Assembly: GCA_002811645.1 (NCBI GenBank)
Contig: PDIP01000035.1
Span: forward strand, 291,241-314,023
Direction of reading: 5' to 3'
Length of the DNA: 22,783 nucleotides
Origin: Corallochytrium limacisporum
Lineage: Eukaryota > Opisthokonta
The notes under the pieces are model-generated. The model searched no databases, was not told where the DNA came from, and worked only from the letters and a program-made list of their open reading frames with translations. The stretch's first letter is position 1, and every line of letters starts with the position of its first letter. The position numbers were made by a program, and so were the translations under genes. Positions 10,191 through 18,610 of this stretch are shown here, piece after piece.

Positions 10191-10995
10191 GGTCTTCTAT
10201 ATTGTTGCGGGTCAAATCTATCTATGTCAGCATGCCAGACCATCCGTGCTGCGGATCGTGCGCAGAAAACGTCATGCCCGAGAGCGCACATCACCTGCGA
10301 TCAATGCATCAACGTTGTTTTCCTGTGTCACATTGAATTCTAAGACTCTTCCTCGGTAACAGATAGACCTATCTCATCTTTTGACACAGGTCTTGAAATA
10401 ACGTTGCACACAACTCCATTCCACTCGCAATACGAACCGAACAATGCGACAGCGGATCTCAGGCCGATGGTCCCATTTTCTGGGAGAGGGCCACGGAAAA
10501 AGAGCAAGAAAGAGCGGAGGGGAGGGTGAGCCGGACCTTCCAATTTTCTCGAACCCTTCCACAAGCACGCACTGGCTGGTGGGAACAGAGAGAGCCAAGG
10601 CCCACCGGGGCGCCCCCCCCCTCCTCCCATCTGAAGACTGACCTCGCGCGTGAGCAAAACAAAGGAACGTGAGCACGCATTACTACGCCGAAGAGATCAG
10701 CCCAAAGGCTATAAGTGGCGTGTAGGATTATGAAATAAGTGCAATCATTTGCTTTATTCTCTGGCTCCATTGCCTTCCCGGTAATAACTCGAACAGGCCT
10801 TCCGCTTTTTCCTGAAGATTTCCGTGCCGGGGAGGACGAGCACCACCGGTGCTGGGGTCCAACAAACAACCATTCAAAGTTGCGGCCCTTGGCATATGAT
10901 CAAGGTGTCCGTGAATTTTTTCCTGCCCCTCGTTGGGCTTCTTTCACTACTTCTCCAGGTCTCGACTTATCTGCAATCTCTGTCCACAGGAAACA
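10191..10995. other. Helicase upstream region
   Basis: This should contain the helicase promoter and leader. No clear TATA or CCAAT box is seen near the ATG, only a weak ATATAG about 12 bases upstream of it on the minus strand, too close to be a TATA box. No ORF here looks real. TTTATT at 10753-10758 and at 11079-11084 gives AATAAA on the minus strand, a possible poly(A) signal for NF-YA, though both are far (about 780 bases or more) from its stop. Confidence 0.4.
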
Positions 10996-11558
10996 ATGAA
11001 GCTGACTCACAAACTCGCTCGTATCTTCATTTTGCTCTCCTTGCCTCTGGCTGTAAAGTCAACCATCCTCTGCTTCTCTTTATTCTGTGACGATATCAAT
11101 AGTAAACATACCTCTTGGATGTCCGCAGGCAGCAATACGCCTCGGATCGTGTGCTTGCGGCGCCGCCAGTCGCGCGCGTTCTATACTCGTGCCTCACCCT
11201 TCTGAACGAAATATTCCACTCTCTGTAGTGTAAATGTACTGCGTATTTCCTTTGAGGATACCCTGAATCCACAAATTGCATCCCATACTAAATATACCAG
11301 TGATTTTTCGATACGGTGGGTGACACGGTGTTGGCCGACACCTCTTTACAGAATAGTGGTAGGATCCAGTATCGCCTCGGATCTTGTGCGCATGGTGATG
11401 CTCCAACTGGGACGGGTGCACTGCATTCCGTGCAGAGCGGACGTAGCAGCCGGTTGCTCAGTGCCCGGGTCACGTTCACTGCCGAAGGCCGTCCCGAGCA
11501 CGGTCATGACGCTGATGCTGCGTGGACGATGATGACGCTGATGCTGCGTGGACGATGA
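10996..11558 (+). other. Possible small secreted-protein gene (spliced), unrecognised
   Basis: ATG at 10996 (A at -3) opens MKLTHKLARIFILLSLPLA, a textbook signal peptide: basic start, hydrophobic core, small residues. Read through, the frame gives 69 residues to 11205. Alternatively GTAAAG at 11053 and TCCGCAG at 11128 would remove a 76-base intron and continue AAIRLGSCACGAAS to a stop at 11231. A further acceptor-like CTCTTTACAG at 11351 precedes an open stretch (11352-11558) that reads IQYRLGSCAHGDAPTG. The RLGSCA-G motif thus occurs twice, matched by similar DNA at 11138-11160 and 11373-11395. The gene would lie antisense between NF-YA and the helicase. No homologue recognised; exon structure is a guess. 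Confidence 0.22.
11506..11557. repeat. Perfect 26-bp tandem duplication
   Basis: Two exact head-to-tail copies of a 26-base unit beginning ATGACGCTGATGCTG (11506-11531 and 11532-11557). Because 26 is not a multiple of 3, the second copy shifts frame in any protein read through it. Confidence 0.9.
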
Positions 11559-11861
11559 GAAAGAACAGCAAACCAGATTGATGGTGGTGCGGCATGGCAA
11601 TCGCTCGGTGGCCAACCGTAGCTGTGAGACAGTGGCAGTGCCTCTAGAATTGAGAGAGCAGGAGCTAGCGAACGGGTTCTGACCACGTCAAGATGGGGCA
11701 TGCACCGCTGCGCATCTGGCACGTGGCGTGAATCACAAACTTGAAATTAACTAAACCTCATGCGTGCTGATTGTATACATGTGATACAGAATATCTTTGT
11801 TTTAAAACAATTGTGAGTCTTGAAATCCGCGGGGTTGGTTTTGTAATATTGTGAAAGCCCC

Positions 11862-12770
11862 TTACTTCTTACCCTTTTCCTTGCCTTCCCCGTCCTTCTT
11901 GTTGAATCGCCCACCCTGACCACGGACGCGACGCATGGCATGCTTGTGTCGAGATTCGTGGAGGTACTTTTGACGCTCCTTGGGCAGACGGTTCTCGGCC
12001 TCGAGTTTCTGCCTTGCCGCCCGCCGCTTCAGGATGCGATGGTACTGTTTCGCGTTGACGTACAACGGTTCCTCCTCTGCGGGCTGTTCAACACCACCGG
12101 TTGCTCCAGCAGCCATTTGCATGCTCCGGTACATGTGTTGGAACATCATCGGGAAGAACGCCGGGTTGACCGCCGGGTTCGCACCACCGGCACCCCCCGC
12201 GCCTCCGGCGGCAGCTGCCGCGGCCGCCATTTGGGGCCATGCCGCGGCCATCATTTGCTCGGGAGTCTGGCCAGCCTGTGCTGATCCATCCGCTCCTCCC
12301 TCGGCACCGCCACCATCCTCGTCGTCGTTATCGTGATCCGCGCTCGCACGTTGGCCGGCGTTCGGATCCGCTGGGGCGCCTGCAGCCGCTGCGTTCTGAT
12401 AGGCTGCAGCGTAGTTTGCATAATTGTAGGCCGCTGCTTGCTGTTCTGCGGTGGTACTACCATTGGCCGCGCCACTCTGGTCCCCAGCCTGCGCTCCCTG
12501 CTGGGCCATCATGGCCTGATGCTGCTGTGCGGCTGCGGCAGCCAGCTGTGCCATGTTTACGTTCATATCCTGTCCGGCAGCTGTGTTCATCATGCCGGGG
12601 TAAAATCCTGCCAGGGTGCCTGCAGCCTGGACAATATCAAATACTTCGTTGTTGTCTTCCTCTTGGGCGCGGGCCCCTTTTCTGCCTGCGCTATGTGGAG
12701 CAGTACCGTTTACTGACGATCCTGTTGTCTTATCTTTACCAGCTGCACTGCGGGTACTACGCACTGCCAT
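11862..12770 (-). CDS. NFYA: NF-YA (CBF-B/HAP2) CCAAT-binding transcription factor subunit
   Basis: This is a 302-residue single-exon protein. The C-terminal region, about 233-289, is the NF-YA core. The NF-YB/NF-YC-binding helix reads [18 protein letters not shown] and is followed by [17 protein letters not shown]. The DNA-contacting segment is [17 protein letters not shown] and ends QGGRF. NF-YA joins the histone-fold pair NF-YB/NF-YC in the nucleus and inserts into the minor groove at CCAAT. HKHAMRR resembles the fungal/plant form more than the animal AMARKRG form. The N-terminal part is low complexity: Ala/Gln-rich at about 74-130, an acidic stretch near 145-152, and Ala/Gly runs at 182-197. 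This fits the Gln-rich activation region of the family, though it is richer in Ala. A Lys/Gly-rich basic tail ends the protein. The start codon has A at -3 and G at +4. A CCAAT/E2F/GC-box cluster lies about 1.5-1.7 kb upstream. Confidence 0.96.
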   Translation of the reverse strand: MAVRSTRSAAGKDKTTGSSVNGTAPHSAGRKGARAQEEDNNEVFDIVQAAGTLAGFYPGMMNTAAGQDMNVNMAQLAAAAAQQHQAMMAQQGAQAGDQSGAANGSTTAEQQAAAYNYANYAAAYQNAAAAGAPADPNAGQRASADHDNDDEDGGGAEGGADGSAQAGQTPEQMMAAAWPQMAAAAAAAGGAGGAGGANPAVNPAFFPMMFQHMYRSMQMAAGATGGVEQPAEEEPLYVNAKQYHRILKRRAARQKLEAENRLPKERQKYLHESRHKHAMRRVRGQGGRFNKKDGEGKEKGKK

Positions 12771-13722
12771 GCTTCATACAATGCTCTCTATTTCCTTGTC
12801 TGATTTCTCCGTGCGGGGCTCGGCAGTGGTTAATGCATTCTCTTTCACCACCGACCTATGTAGCAACCTCGTAGCACCCGGAAATCACGTTGAAATATAC
12901 ACTGAACCTTGTACGCTGCACACCGAGATATGTTTCGGTGCTTTCTGAAATAGGATACAGTAATGATCCCTGCACAGTAGTGAAATATGGGAAACACAGT
13001 CCTACGCCGTGGACAAATCATCGCCACGTCCATTAAAGCGCTCTTCCTCCGACACAAGCTGATGATGAAAAGTTTCACGGACGACACACGCAAAATGCGA
13101 CAAGAAAGAAACGAAATCTCCCAACACCCAAAAGATCCCAAAAAGTTCCAAGGTATTCGTCTCCGGCACACTCACACACACACGCAGAAATATTAGAACC
13201 CCACCCCAACCAACCAACCAACCCCTCCCGGTTTTTTTTTTCTTTTTGGTATTTTTGCACCCACATTTTTCTCGCGCGCCAAAGTCCGTACATCCACCAC
13301 CCACCACCCGTCCCCCTCCCGCCGTTTCCTCGTTCTCCTGGTGGTTGGCTGGCCATTTTTTTGCCCGCAAGACGCGGAAAAGAAAAGAAAGGAAAGGCGG
13401 GTGGTGGTGGTGGGGAAGCGGGCAACAAAGAAATAAAGGCACACAAAAGTGAAAGAACGGTGGAAGCCCAATCCCCACTCTCCCTTCGCCCCGAACCAAA
13501 GCCACTCAGAAAATGCTTTAAGGTAAAAGTGAAAGAAAAATGAAATAAAAAACAAAGCCACGGACTATACACACAGCCGGTTCCTGTCCCACCCTTCGTT
13601 TCCTCCGACGACCACAAAGGAAGAAAAAATGGAAAACTAAGGCAAGGCGGGAAAAAGAATGATGTGCTAAAGGCTTTAATAAAAAGGGGGTAAAATTAAA
13701 GTTTGAGAGAAAAAGCAAAACC

Positions 13723-13740
13723 AAAAAAAAAAAAAAAAAA
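13723..13740. repeat. A18 homopolymer
   Basis: Eighteen consecutive A on the plus strand. There is no adjacent element or target-site duplication that I can see to make it a retroposon tail. Confidence 0.95.
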
Positions 13741-14246
13741 CAAGGAGCGGGGGCCGGAATAAACCGTCGCTGGAGAAGCGCGGACGGGGAGAAGGGGGAT
13801 ATTTCAGCACTAAGATTTTCTATGGAACTACGGGTTGGTCCTGTTCGTCGGCGGTGGTGGGACACCTCCCTCCACTACCACTCTCCTTCCTCGGGCTCTT
13901 TCCTTCTCCTCCTCCTCCTCCTCCCTCCCCCCTCCAAAACCCCTTTTCATTTTTTCTTCATGCTTTTCCCCCATTTTTTATTGGGCTTCAGGCCTTGGCG
14001 GGTCGGTCAGCAAAGGGATCCTCCCAACCCACCCCATCTGCGACCGCGAGCAGGGACACACACACACACAATCAAAAGAAAAAGCAAACTCACACACCCC
14101 GTTCTGTCACTACTCAGACTCAAGCACTGAAAGTATGGGGAATTTTCTGCGCAAAAGATTTGAAAGCAATGCGGAAACCACAGAGAGCGAGAAGGAGAAG
14201 AGAGAAAAGAGCGAGTAGAGCGGGAGAGTGGTGGACAGGGTCCCTA

Positions 14247-14266
14247 CTCCGCCCCCTATCCCGCCT
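14247..14266 (-). promoter_or_regulatory. GC boxes (Sp1-like)
   Basis: The minus strand reads GGGGGCGGAG followed upstream by GGCGGG within 20 bases. These GC boxes sit about 140 bases downstream, in the minus direction, of the CCAAT/E2F cluster. They would suit a promoter or 5'-leader start region for NF-YA. Confidence 0.3.
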
Positions 14267-14404
14267 AGTGCGTGGCCCACAAAAAAGTAAGTAAAAAATA
14301 GAAAAATGCTTGGGTTCTCTTTGTCCAGGCGAGGAGAGCGAAGGACGACGGAAAGGGAACTCGGAGAGGGGGAATTTGTGACAGGGAGACAAATACGCGC
14401 TATG

Positions 14405-14440
14405 ATTGGTTGACAATTTAGCCAATCAAAAGGCGGGAAA
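14405..14440. promoter_or_regulatory. Paired inverted CCAAT boxes with adjacent E2F-type site
   Basis: The plus strand shows ATTGG at 14405-14409 and CCAAT at 14422-14426, forming an imperfect palindrome (GATTGG ... CCAATC). GCGGGAAA follows at 14433-14440; its reverse complement, TTTCCCGC, is the E2F consensus. Together with the GC boxes at 14247-14266 this resembles a TATA-less G1/S-type promoter. It lies about 220 bases past the HD-PTP stop and 1.6 kb upstream of the NF-YA ATG, so NF-YA with a long or spliced 5' leader is the likeliest target. It could also be a bidirectional promoter or chance. Confidence 0.45.
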
Positions 14441-14659
14441 TCGGTGGGGGAGCCGCTCGAGAGGGGATCAATCGCCGTCAACCGATCGCCGAGGATGGAT
14501 TGGGCTACGCAGTAAGATAGTGGATGATGACACGCACATAAGGAGGAACACAGACACAGCCAGATACAGATCTTGCAAAAATGTACAATAACTACGGGGT
14601 GTATCTATGGATGAGAAAATGAATTTTGGGGGTTGTCGTGCCGGCTGGATGCTTGATGC

Positions 14660-17600
14660 TCAAGTAAGTGCAGGCGGCAGATCGGCGCCTTCCTCGACGC
14701 TGTCCAGGAGTTGGTCAGCACTCTTGGGGATCTTCTTCAGCATGTTTACCGTGAATTCATACTGAGTGTTGTTCTGGATCATTTGCATGCGGTGTTGACG
14801 CATGTGGCTAACAATCTTGAACGCATTGATGGCATTGTCCTGACCTTTGTTATGCATCATCAGACCGGTATAGAGAGCGCAGAAGATACCAGTGCGACCG
14901 ACACCGGCCGAACAGTGCACGGCCAGGGGCGCATCAAGACCACCAGGCTGCAGAGAATGGCACTTGTTAACCTCCGAAATGATGCCCCACAGTTCCTCAG
15001 GATGCTCCGGAATGGAGTGATCCGGCCACTCGCTGACGTGGAATTGGAAGACAATGCGCTCCTCGATTTGCCCGCTGGGTGGCTTATAGTGCCGGACCAA
15101 GAATTGACGGATGGTGGCCTGTCCGAAGGCATGCTCCGATTGGCGACAGACACCCAAAGGACCATAGCGGACCTCCTCGGGCGAGTCAGGCCAGTAGTGC
15201 GCGCACTTGGGACGGCCCATGTCCACCTCTCTCGTGGCCATAACAATCACACCGCAGCTCTGCTCCCACACTAGCTGCCAAAAGTCACGCATTGTGTCCA
15301 TGGTTGGACCCTGAGTCACAACAAAGTCTGCATCACCCATTTCAGCACCCATTGGAATCTTGGAGGCATTGATATAGTCATAGCCGAAGAGTTCGGGTCC
15401 CTGTTGCAAAGGAATTCGACTGTCGTCGTAGGGCAAGATGTTGGTGTACCGATTGAGAAAACCTCCTTCCATGGCCACATTAAAGCTCTTAGTCATTTGA
15501 TTCCTGCTATCCTGGTACTGCAGTTCATTGAATTCCTCCACAAGCTTATTCTGCTCCTCCAACGACAGGCTGAGAGAAGGGACCGCTCCGGTTGCAGGAC
15601 TAGAGGGGCTTACAGGAGCGCCGGCGAGAGCAGGTGCACACGCAGGTGCGGATGCATTCGGCGGTACACCAGAAGGAGCGCCCGGTGGAGGTGGCGCAGT
15701 AGCGACCGGCGGCGGCGGTGGCGCGGCACCAGTGGGTACTTGGCCGTACACGGTGGCCTGCGCCAGCAGGTCATTGAGATCCTCCACACTGTACTGGGAT
15801 GGCTGGCGCTGGTGGGATTTGGACTGCTTGAGAGCTGCGGGAGGTGGCGAACCTGGGGTGGCATCCAATGCAGATTCGGGTGTGCCACGAGCCGAACCAC
15901 TACCGTTGGGCAGCGCATCCCCCGCAGGCGGCAATGGCGGCGGGGCCCGCATCGGTTTTGGTGGCGGAGTTTTCAGGCCATACAGTCCCTGCAGCTGCTC
16001 GGCATGAGCCTCTAGCTTCTCCACATCAGCATACAACTTATTGTAGTGGTTCCGCCCTCCCGGGGCAAAGCCAAACAGTGCTACAAAGGCCTTGGATGCG
16101 CGCTCAAGGTCATTGATGGCCCGAGTCTGTGGATCCTTATCCTTCTTGCCATCTCCCGATCCACCACCACGGCGGTCCAGAGTCTCGATTAGGTCGGCGT
16201 TGGCGTTGTTGATCTCGACTCGCAAAGCGGCGAGTTTCTCACAGAAATTATTGATGGAATCACGGTCAGGCACATACTTCTCCAGTTGCTTGGAAATGGC
16301 CTCTTCCTGCTTAGATTCCTGGTTCCCGGCATGCACAAAGGCGTCCGATGGATCATCGTCGATTGCCTTGGTGCGCAGAGCTCCCCGGATTTGCTCGCTG
16401 TCCCGACGCATCTGTTGGAATGAGCCCACCTGTTGTCGGAGCTTGGCACTGGTCGCTCGCAGATCCTCAGTAATTGAGTTGTCCGATGCAGCGGTCGTCG
16501 CACTTGAAGGAGGTAGTCCTTCGATAATTTCTCGAATGGGCTTACTCAACGTGAGCATGGCAGACTCGTGCTTGTGGAACCGCTTGAGGAAGCTCTTGTC
16601 CGACTGATCGAGGCGCTCCAGCTCGGCATCGGCAGTATTCAAACGCTCAAAAAACTTTGCGACGTCCGGCTTACTTTCCAGTTCTGCGGCCTTCATGCGA
16701 TCAGCCGCGTTCCGGGGAACTTTGAGCCCATCGACACACTCCTTCCGAATTTCTGCCATTTCGGCCACTTGCTTCTGCAGCGCCTGTGCGCCCCCCTTGT
16801 CCTGCACAGGAGTGGCCAAGCGGACGATCGTGTCCACCAATTTCTTCTGACCGTCCGTAGCACCCGCCACATTCTCAACCGCTAAATCATCCAGTTTCTG
16901 TGGTAGATGCAGGCCGCTCAGGAATTTCTCAAAGTCCTTGATGGCCTGGTCCAACTTGTCGTAAAGTTTGTTGCGCAGGTCATCCTTGCGTTTCGTGTAC
17001 CGAGAAAGGGCTTCCAATGATGCCGGCGGGATCAGCTGCCTGAAAATGTCATCAATGCTCACCTCATCCTTGGTCTTTGTGTAGTCTGTCACCTGCACAG
17101 AATCGAATTCGTCTGGTACATTGAGGTCAGCAATGGAGCTGGGCACCACTTCGTGATAGACTTTGTCATTGTCGTTCCAATATTCATGAGCCTGTACCTT
17201 GATTGCCTCTTTCATGCTCTCCATCATGGTCTTAAAACTCATATAGTCCTTCTTGAAACCGCCACTGTAGTTGGCCCAGGCCCGGTCCGCCATGGTCTGC
17301 GCCTCTGATGCCCAAGCGACGGCTTCACCATAGGCACACTCTCCCTTGGACGGTTTGTACCGGGTCTGTGCCATGTAGTAGTAGGTACAGTACTCGTAGT
17401 GCGCTTTCTTCGCCCGGATAAGATGTGCCATCTGAGGATCGGGCTTAGCAGGACCATCAGTGACACCGGCGTTCATGCCACTGAAATTGTTGAACATCGC
17501 CATTCCTGTTCCGGCGGTGCCGAACCCACCTGGCAACTTGTTGAGTGCTTCAACCGCATCCCCGTAGTACGCTTCAGTCTTGCGGCACAGGCGAACCAAA

Positions 17601-18199
17601 TTCGTCGCTTTCTGGTCTTTGCGGACGGCACCCTCCAGGAAGACTTCCTGGGCTTGGGCGCGCATGAGGGTGGCCATCAACGCTACCTGGTACCGGTGCA
17701 TATCCGCGCTCGGCGCGTACATGAAATTCTCATTCAAATAGTCTAGCGCGGCAGCTGCCTTCTGCAAGTGTTGCTTTGCCCGCTTTGCCGCTTCGTTGTC
17801 AAGCCTATCCACTTTGGCCGCAATGCCTGAGTGCACCGCTGCAATGTTGTAGAGCACACTGGCCTTCTCGTAGGCGATGCTGTTCTGTGGTAGTGTTGCC
17901 TTACCGCTAATGGCATCATTCCAGGAGAACTGGAGGGCAACTTTTCCATCCTCAAACTTAAACCGCTTCTCCAACAGCTCCAGCTGACGGTAGTAGACAT
18001 ACAGCTCCTTCAAACACGATTCCTCTACGACTGGGTCAATACAAGCTGCCTTCAAAGCTGCAATTTCATTATACTCTGCACGCATTGAGCGGCCGTCCAC
18101 TCCGTAGGTTTTGGTGATATACGGTGCCAGCTGGTTTTCCCATTCCACTTGTTGTCCCTGCTTCAGGGGCATTGCGTAGAGCGGAAGCAGCATAGCCAT
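14660..18199 (-). CDS. PTPN23: HD-PTP-like protein: BRO1 + V domain + Pro-rich linker + tyrosine phosphatase
   Basis: This is a 1179-residue single-exon protein. Residues 1 to about 375 are a BRO1 domain (FSWNDAISGK near 91-100, AYEKASVLYNIAAVHSG near 109-125), the module that binds CHMP4/Snf7 of ESCRT-III. About 385-740 is a long helical region matching the ALIX/HD-PTP V domain. About 744-880 is Pro-rich (PPPKPMRAPPPLPP at 745-758, further polyproline at 827-840). About 880-1160 is a classical PTP domain: NRYTNILPYDDSRIPL (916-931), DYINASK (941-947), WPD loop WPDHSIP (Asp1060), P-loop HCSAGVGRTG (1095-1104; Cys1096, Arg1102) and Q-loop IQNNTQYEF. Expected role is ESCRT-dependent sorting of ubiquitinated receptors at endosomes, with a tyrosine-phosphatase module. 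It is shorter than vertebrate HD-PTP, with a shorter Pro-rich part and no long C-terminal extension. The stop is TGA; the start context is AAGATGG. It is not a fungal Bro1/Rim20 or ALIX, which lack a PTP domain. Confidence 0.95.
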   Translation of the reverse strand: MAMLLPLYAMPLKQGQQVEWENQLAPYITKTYGVDGRSMRAEYNEIAALKAACIDPVVEESCLKELYVYYRQLELLEKRFKFEDGKVALQFSWNDAISGKATLPQNSIAYEKASVLYNIAAVHSGIAAKVDRLDNEAAKRAKQHLQKAAAALDYLNENFMYAPSADMHRYQVALMATLMRAQAQEVFLEGAVRKDQKATNLVRLCRKTEAYYGDAVEALNKLPGGFGTAGTGMAMFNNFSGMNAGVTDGPAKPDPQMAHLIRAKKAHYEYCTYYYMAQTRYKPSKGECAYGEAVAWASEAQTMADRAWANYSGGFKKDYMSFKTMMESMKEAIKVQAHEYWNDNDKVYHEVVPSSIADLNVPDEFDSVQVTDYTKTKDEVSIDDIFRQLIPPASLEALSRYTKRKDDLRNKLYDKLDQAIKDFEKFLSGLHLPQKLDDLAVENVAGATDGQKKLVDTIVRLATPVQDKGGAQALQKQVAEMAEIRKECVDGLKVPRNAADRMKAAELESKPDVAKFFERLNTADAELERLDQSDKSFLKRFHKHESAMLTLSKPIREIIEGLPPSSATTAASDNSITEDLRATSAKLRQQVGSFQQMRRDSEQIRGALRTKAIDDDPSDAFVHAGNQESKQEEAISKQLEKYVPDRDSINNFCEKLAALRVEINNANADLIETLDRRGGGSGDGKKDKDPQTRAINDLERASKAFVALFGFAPGGRNHYNKLYADVEKLEAHAEQLQGLYGLKTPPPKPMRAPPPLPPAGDALPNGSGSARGTPESALDATPGSPPPAALKQSKSHQRQPSQYSVEDLNDLLAQATVYGQVPTGAAPPPPPVATAPPPPGAPSGVPPNASAPACAPALAGAPVSPSSPATGAVPSLSLSLEEQNKLVEEFNELQYQDSRNQMTKSFNVAMEGGFLNRYTNILPYDDSRIPLQQGPELFGYDYINASKIPMGAEMGDADFVVTQGPTMDTMRDFWQLVWEQSCGVIVMATREVDMGRPKCAHYWPDSPEEVRYGPLGVCRQSEHAFGQATIRQFLVRHYKPPSGQIEERIVFQFHVSEWPDHSIPEHPEELWGIISEVNKCHSLQPGGLDAPLAVHCSAGVGRTGIFCALYTGLMMHNKGQDNAINAFKIVSHMRQHRMQMIQNNTQYEFTVNMLKKIPKSADQLLDSVEEGADLPPALT

Positions 18200-18241
18200 C
18201 TTGATCTGTTGTTCAAGAAGACGCGTTCTATCACCGGATAC

Positions 18242-18247
18242 TATATA
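18242..18247 (-). promoter_or_regulatory. TATA-like element upstream of HD-PTP
   Basis: TATATA (in a CTATATAG palindrome) lies 43-48 bases upstream of the HD-PTP ATG on the minus strand. If used, it would give a 5' leader of only about 15-20 bases. A second candidate promoter element, CCAAT (ATTGG on the minus strand), is at 18453-18457, about 255 bases upstream of the ATG. Confidence 0.3.
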
Positions 18248-18448
18248 GTGTTCTTTTCGTCCCTTGCAGACACAGTTCCTTGATCAAGACGTCCGTGACC
18301 CGAGGTCCATATCTGATGTTCGCTACTTTGTATTCCCTGTTCGCTTGTTTTCTATTCTATTTACTGGGGTATCTAGCATTAGTAAATGGCTGCCCAAGAT
18401 CCGGTGACGAAGTTTACGCCGTCAAATAGGTCATTCATGGGGACTGGC

Positions 18449-18610
18449 CTAACCAATAACATCATCAACACGGCCATCACCTTCTTCGTCGTCGTCGTCT
18501 GAACCATAATCTAGGTAAACTCGCTCACCGACGGCCTTCACAGCAGACTCACGGCCGCACAAGCAACAGCTCCTACGACTTTCTGCCCCTTCATTACATT
18601 TGTAAGTCAT
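18449..18610 (-). CDS. Possible small acidic Cys-containing protein or terminal exon
   Basis: A 53-residue minus-strand frame starts at ATG 18610 (A at -3) and ends in TAG at 18449. It reads MTYKCNEGAE, then a short Cys cluster SCCLCGRE, then YLDYGSDDDDEEGDGR. Its codons look like coding sequence, and the acidic tail is more natural than the opposite strand, which would read FFVVVV. In-frame TAG lies immediately upstream of the ATG at a TTTGTAG that also resembles a splice acceptor, so this may be the last exon of a longer gene. No family recognised. A 38-codon plus-strand ORF (about 18387-18503) overlaps it. Confidence 0.25.
   Translation of the reverse strand: MTYKCNEGAESRRSCCLCGRESAVKAVGERVYLDYGSDDDDEEGDGRVDDVIG

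Larger units (their letters stand above)
12771..14659. other. NF-YA upstream region / HD-PTP downstream region
   Basis: No gene is recognised. Acceptor-like sequences on the minus strand (TATCCTATTTCAG near 12951 and TTTCACTACTGTGCAG near 12974) would allow a 5'-UTR intron for NF-YA. The middle is low complexity: a CCAA tetranucleotide repeat near 13206-13222, A18 at 13723-13740 and CTC-rich DNA near 13900-13930. TTTATT at 13977-13982 gives a distant minus-strand AATAAA. Confidence 0.4.

Noticed and set aside
11940-12948. Plus-strand ORFs up to 211 codons opposite NF-YA
   Set aside because: Their Arg/Pro/Ser-rich strings come from the antisense of the Ala/Gln/Gly-rich NF-YA N-terminus.
13723-13740. 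A18 as a retroposon tail
   Set aside because: No upstream element or flanking target-site duplication is visible, and similar homopolymers of every base occur throughout the window.
14711-16607. Plus-strand ORFs of 187, 203 and 171 codons opposite HD-PTP
   Set aside because: They are antisense to the PTP, Pro-rich and V domains, whose minus-strand frame is conserved.
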